Assembly (NCBI GenBank): GCA_947624815.1
Contig: CANQME010000018.1
Span: forward strand, 1-40,207
Reading direction: 5' to 3'
DNA from: an uncultured Lachnospiraceae bacterium
GTDB lineage: Bacteria; Bacillota; Clostridia; Lachnospirales; Lachnospiraceae
Length of the DNA: 40,207 bases
A program made the position numbers and the translations under genes. Every line of letters begins with the position of its first letter. Position 1 is the stretch's first letter. The notes under the pieces were generated by a model that saw only the letters and a list, made by a program, of their open reading frames with translations, was not told where the DNA came from and did no database searches. This document shows, one piece after another, positions 39,407 to 40,207 of the stretch.

Positions 39407-40207
39407 TTAGTTCTTTCCGTCCAGCTTATCCAGCATATCCCATACGCCCAGCATATACATAACGCCCAGCGCCCGGTCATAGAGACCGTAGCCCGGCCGG
39501 ACGTTGCCCGGCTTCTCGTCCCACAGATGCCGGCCGTGATCCGGGCGGATGTAGCCCTCGTAGCCGCAGTCGTGGTACGCCTTCAGGATGTCCAGGATCC
39601 CGGTGTCGCCGTCGCAGTCCCGGTGGCTGGCTTCGCTGAAGTCGCCGTTGGGGAAATGCTTGACGTTGCGGATGTGGGCGAAGGCGATCCGGTCGCAGTG
39701 CTTCCGGACGATGTCGGCCACATTGTTTTTCGGATCCGCGTTCAGCGAGCCGCTGCACAGCGTCAGACAGTTATAGGGATCGTCCACCATGGCCAGGAAC
39801 CGGTCGATGGCCTCCGCGTTCACCAGAAGACGGGGCAGACCGAAGATATCCCATGGCGGATCGTCCATATGGACGGCCATCTTGATGTCGCACTCATGAC
39901 AGGTCGGCATAATGGCCTCCAGGAAATATTTGAAATTCTCCCACAGCTTTTCCTTCGTCACAGGAGCGTAAGCCTTAAACAGCTCGTCCAGCTTCGCCAT
40001 GCGCTCCGGCTCCCAGCCGGGGAAGGTCATGTTGTACTTCTCGGTGAAGGACATGATATACTCGGCCATGGCGTTGTAATCATCCTGAATCATATCCTTC
40101 TGGTAGAACAGCGCCGTGGAGCCGTCCCCCACCGGATGGAACAGGTCGGACCTGGTCCAGTCGAAGATCGGCATGAAATTGTAGCAGATCACCTTGACCC
40201 CGAACGG
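39407..40207 (-). CDS. uxuA: Mannonate dehydratase UxuA (C-terminal part, runs off window)
   Basis: The C-terminal 266 codons of UxuA, the Mn/Fe-dependent enzyme turning D-mannonate into 2-keto-3-deoxygluconate in glucuronate breakdown. Clear signatures: VKVICYNFMPIFDWTRSDL at the window edge, CHECDIKMAVHMDDPPWDIFGLPR, IAFAHIRNVKHFPNGDFSEA (metal site His and Asp) and GYIRPDHGRHLWDEK. The frame is open to base 40207 without a start, so the N-terminal third lies outside the window. The coding end is followed directly by its terminator. Confidence 0.95.
   Translation of the reverse strand, partial: PFGVKVICYNFMPIFDWTRSDLFHPVGDGSTALFYQKDMIQDDYNAMAEYIMSFTEKYNMTFPGWEPERMAKLDELFKAYAPVTKEKLWENFKYFLEAIMPTCHECDIKMAVHMDDPPWDIFGLPRLLVNAEAIDRFLAMVDDPYNCLTLCSGSLNADPKNNVADIVRKHCDRIAFAHIRNVKHFPNGDFSEASHRDCDGDTGILDILKAYHDCGYEGYIRPDHGRHLWDEKPGNVRPGYGLYDRALGVMYMLGVWDMLDKLDGKN

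Overview
The window reads as a chromosome segment of a fairly GC-rich, spore-forming Clostridia member, most likely Lachnospiraceae. Support: strong AGGAGG-type ribosome sites, TTGNNN-17-TATAAT promoters, the sporulation genes spoVAD/spoVAE, a T-box ahead of valS, a lysine riboswitch ahead of dapA, a DUF6472-type small protein, and lipoproteins with T/A/E- or G/S-rich linkers. No rRNA, tRNA, CRISPR array or intact insertion sequence was seen.

Layout. 1-900: secreted-type esterase family gene. About 900-5820: an AT-richer accessory patch with a Fic protein carrying a VbhA-like N-terminal region, an ECF-type sigma factor with a long C-terminal extension, a PIN-domain toxin with a small overlapping partner, and a decayed rhuM gene. 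fic and rhuM share a nearly identical promoter/leader copy, and a second imperfect direct repeat flanks most of the patch. 5820-10640: GNAT acetyltransferase, DUF1846 protein, amidase-like lipoprotein and a formate/nitrite-type channel.

10630-21680 is a coherent amino-sugar/peptidoglycan salvage locus: an RpiR-family regulator, murQ, a CUT1/Lpl-type ABC importer (binding protein and two permeases, no ATPase), a GH4 6-phospho-glycosidase, a ROK kinase, cytoplasmic nagZ (GH3) and a BadF-type kinase resembling MurK. The expected flow is import of cell-wall sugars, NagZ cleavage, kinase phosphorylation, then MurQ conversion of MurNAc-6P to GlcNAc-6P plus D-lactate. A 13-bp core GAAA-N5-TTTC occurs at all three promoters of this locus and is proposed as the operator of the RpiR protein.

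21790-25540: small lipoprotein, dapB and dapA (lysine riboswitch with terminator), and an SSB-like protein with two OB folds. 25650-31240: typA/bipA, a YigZ-family gene and a class A penicillin-binding protein. 31237-36200: spoVAE, spoVAD (with a sigma-G-like promoter), valS and a small Cys-rich gene behind a T-box leader. 36300-40207: a TIM-barrel sugar isomerase-like gene, a GPH-type transporter and the C-terminal part of mannonate dehydratase (uxuA), running off the window. Two GC-rich intergenic tandem arrays (47-bp and 17/51-bp units) lie inside transcription units.
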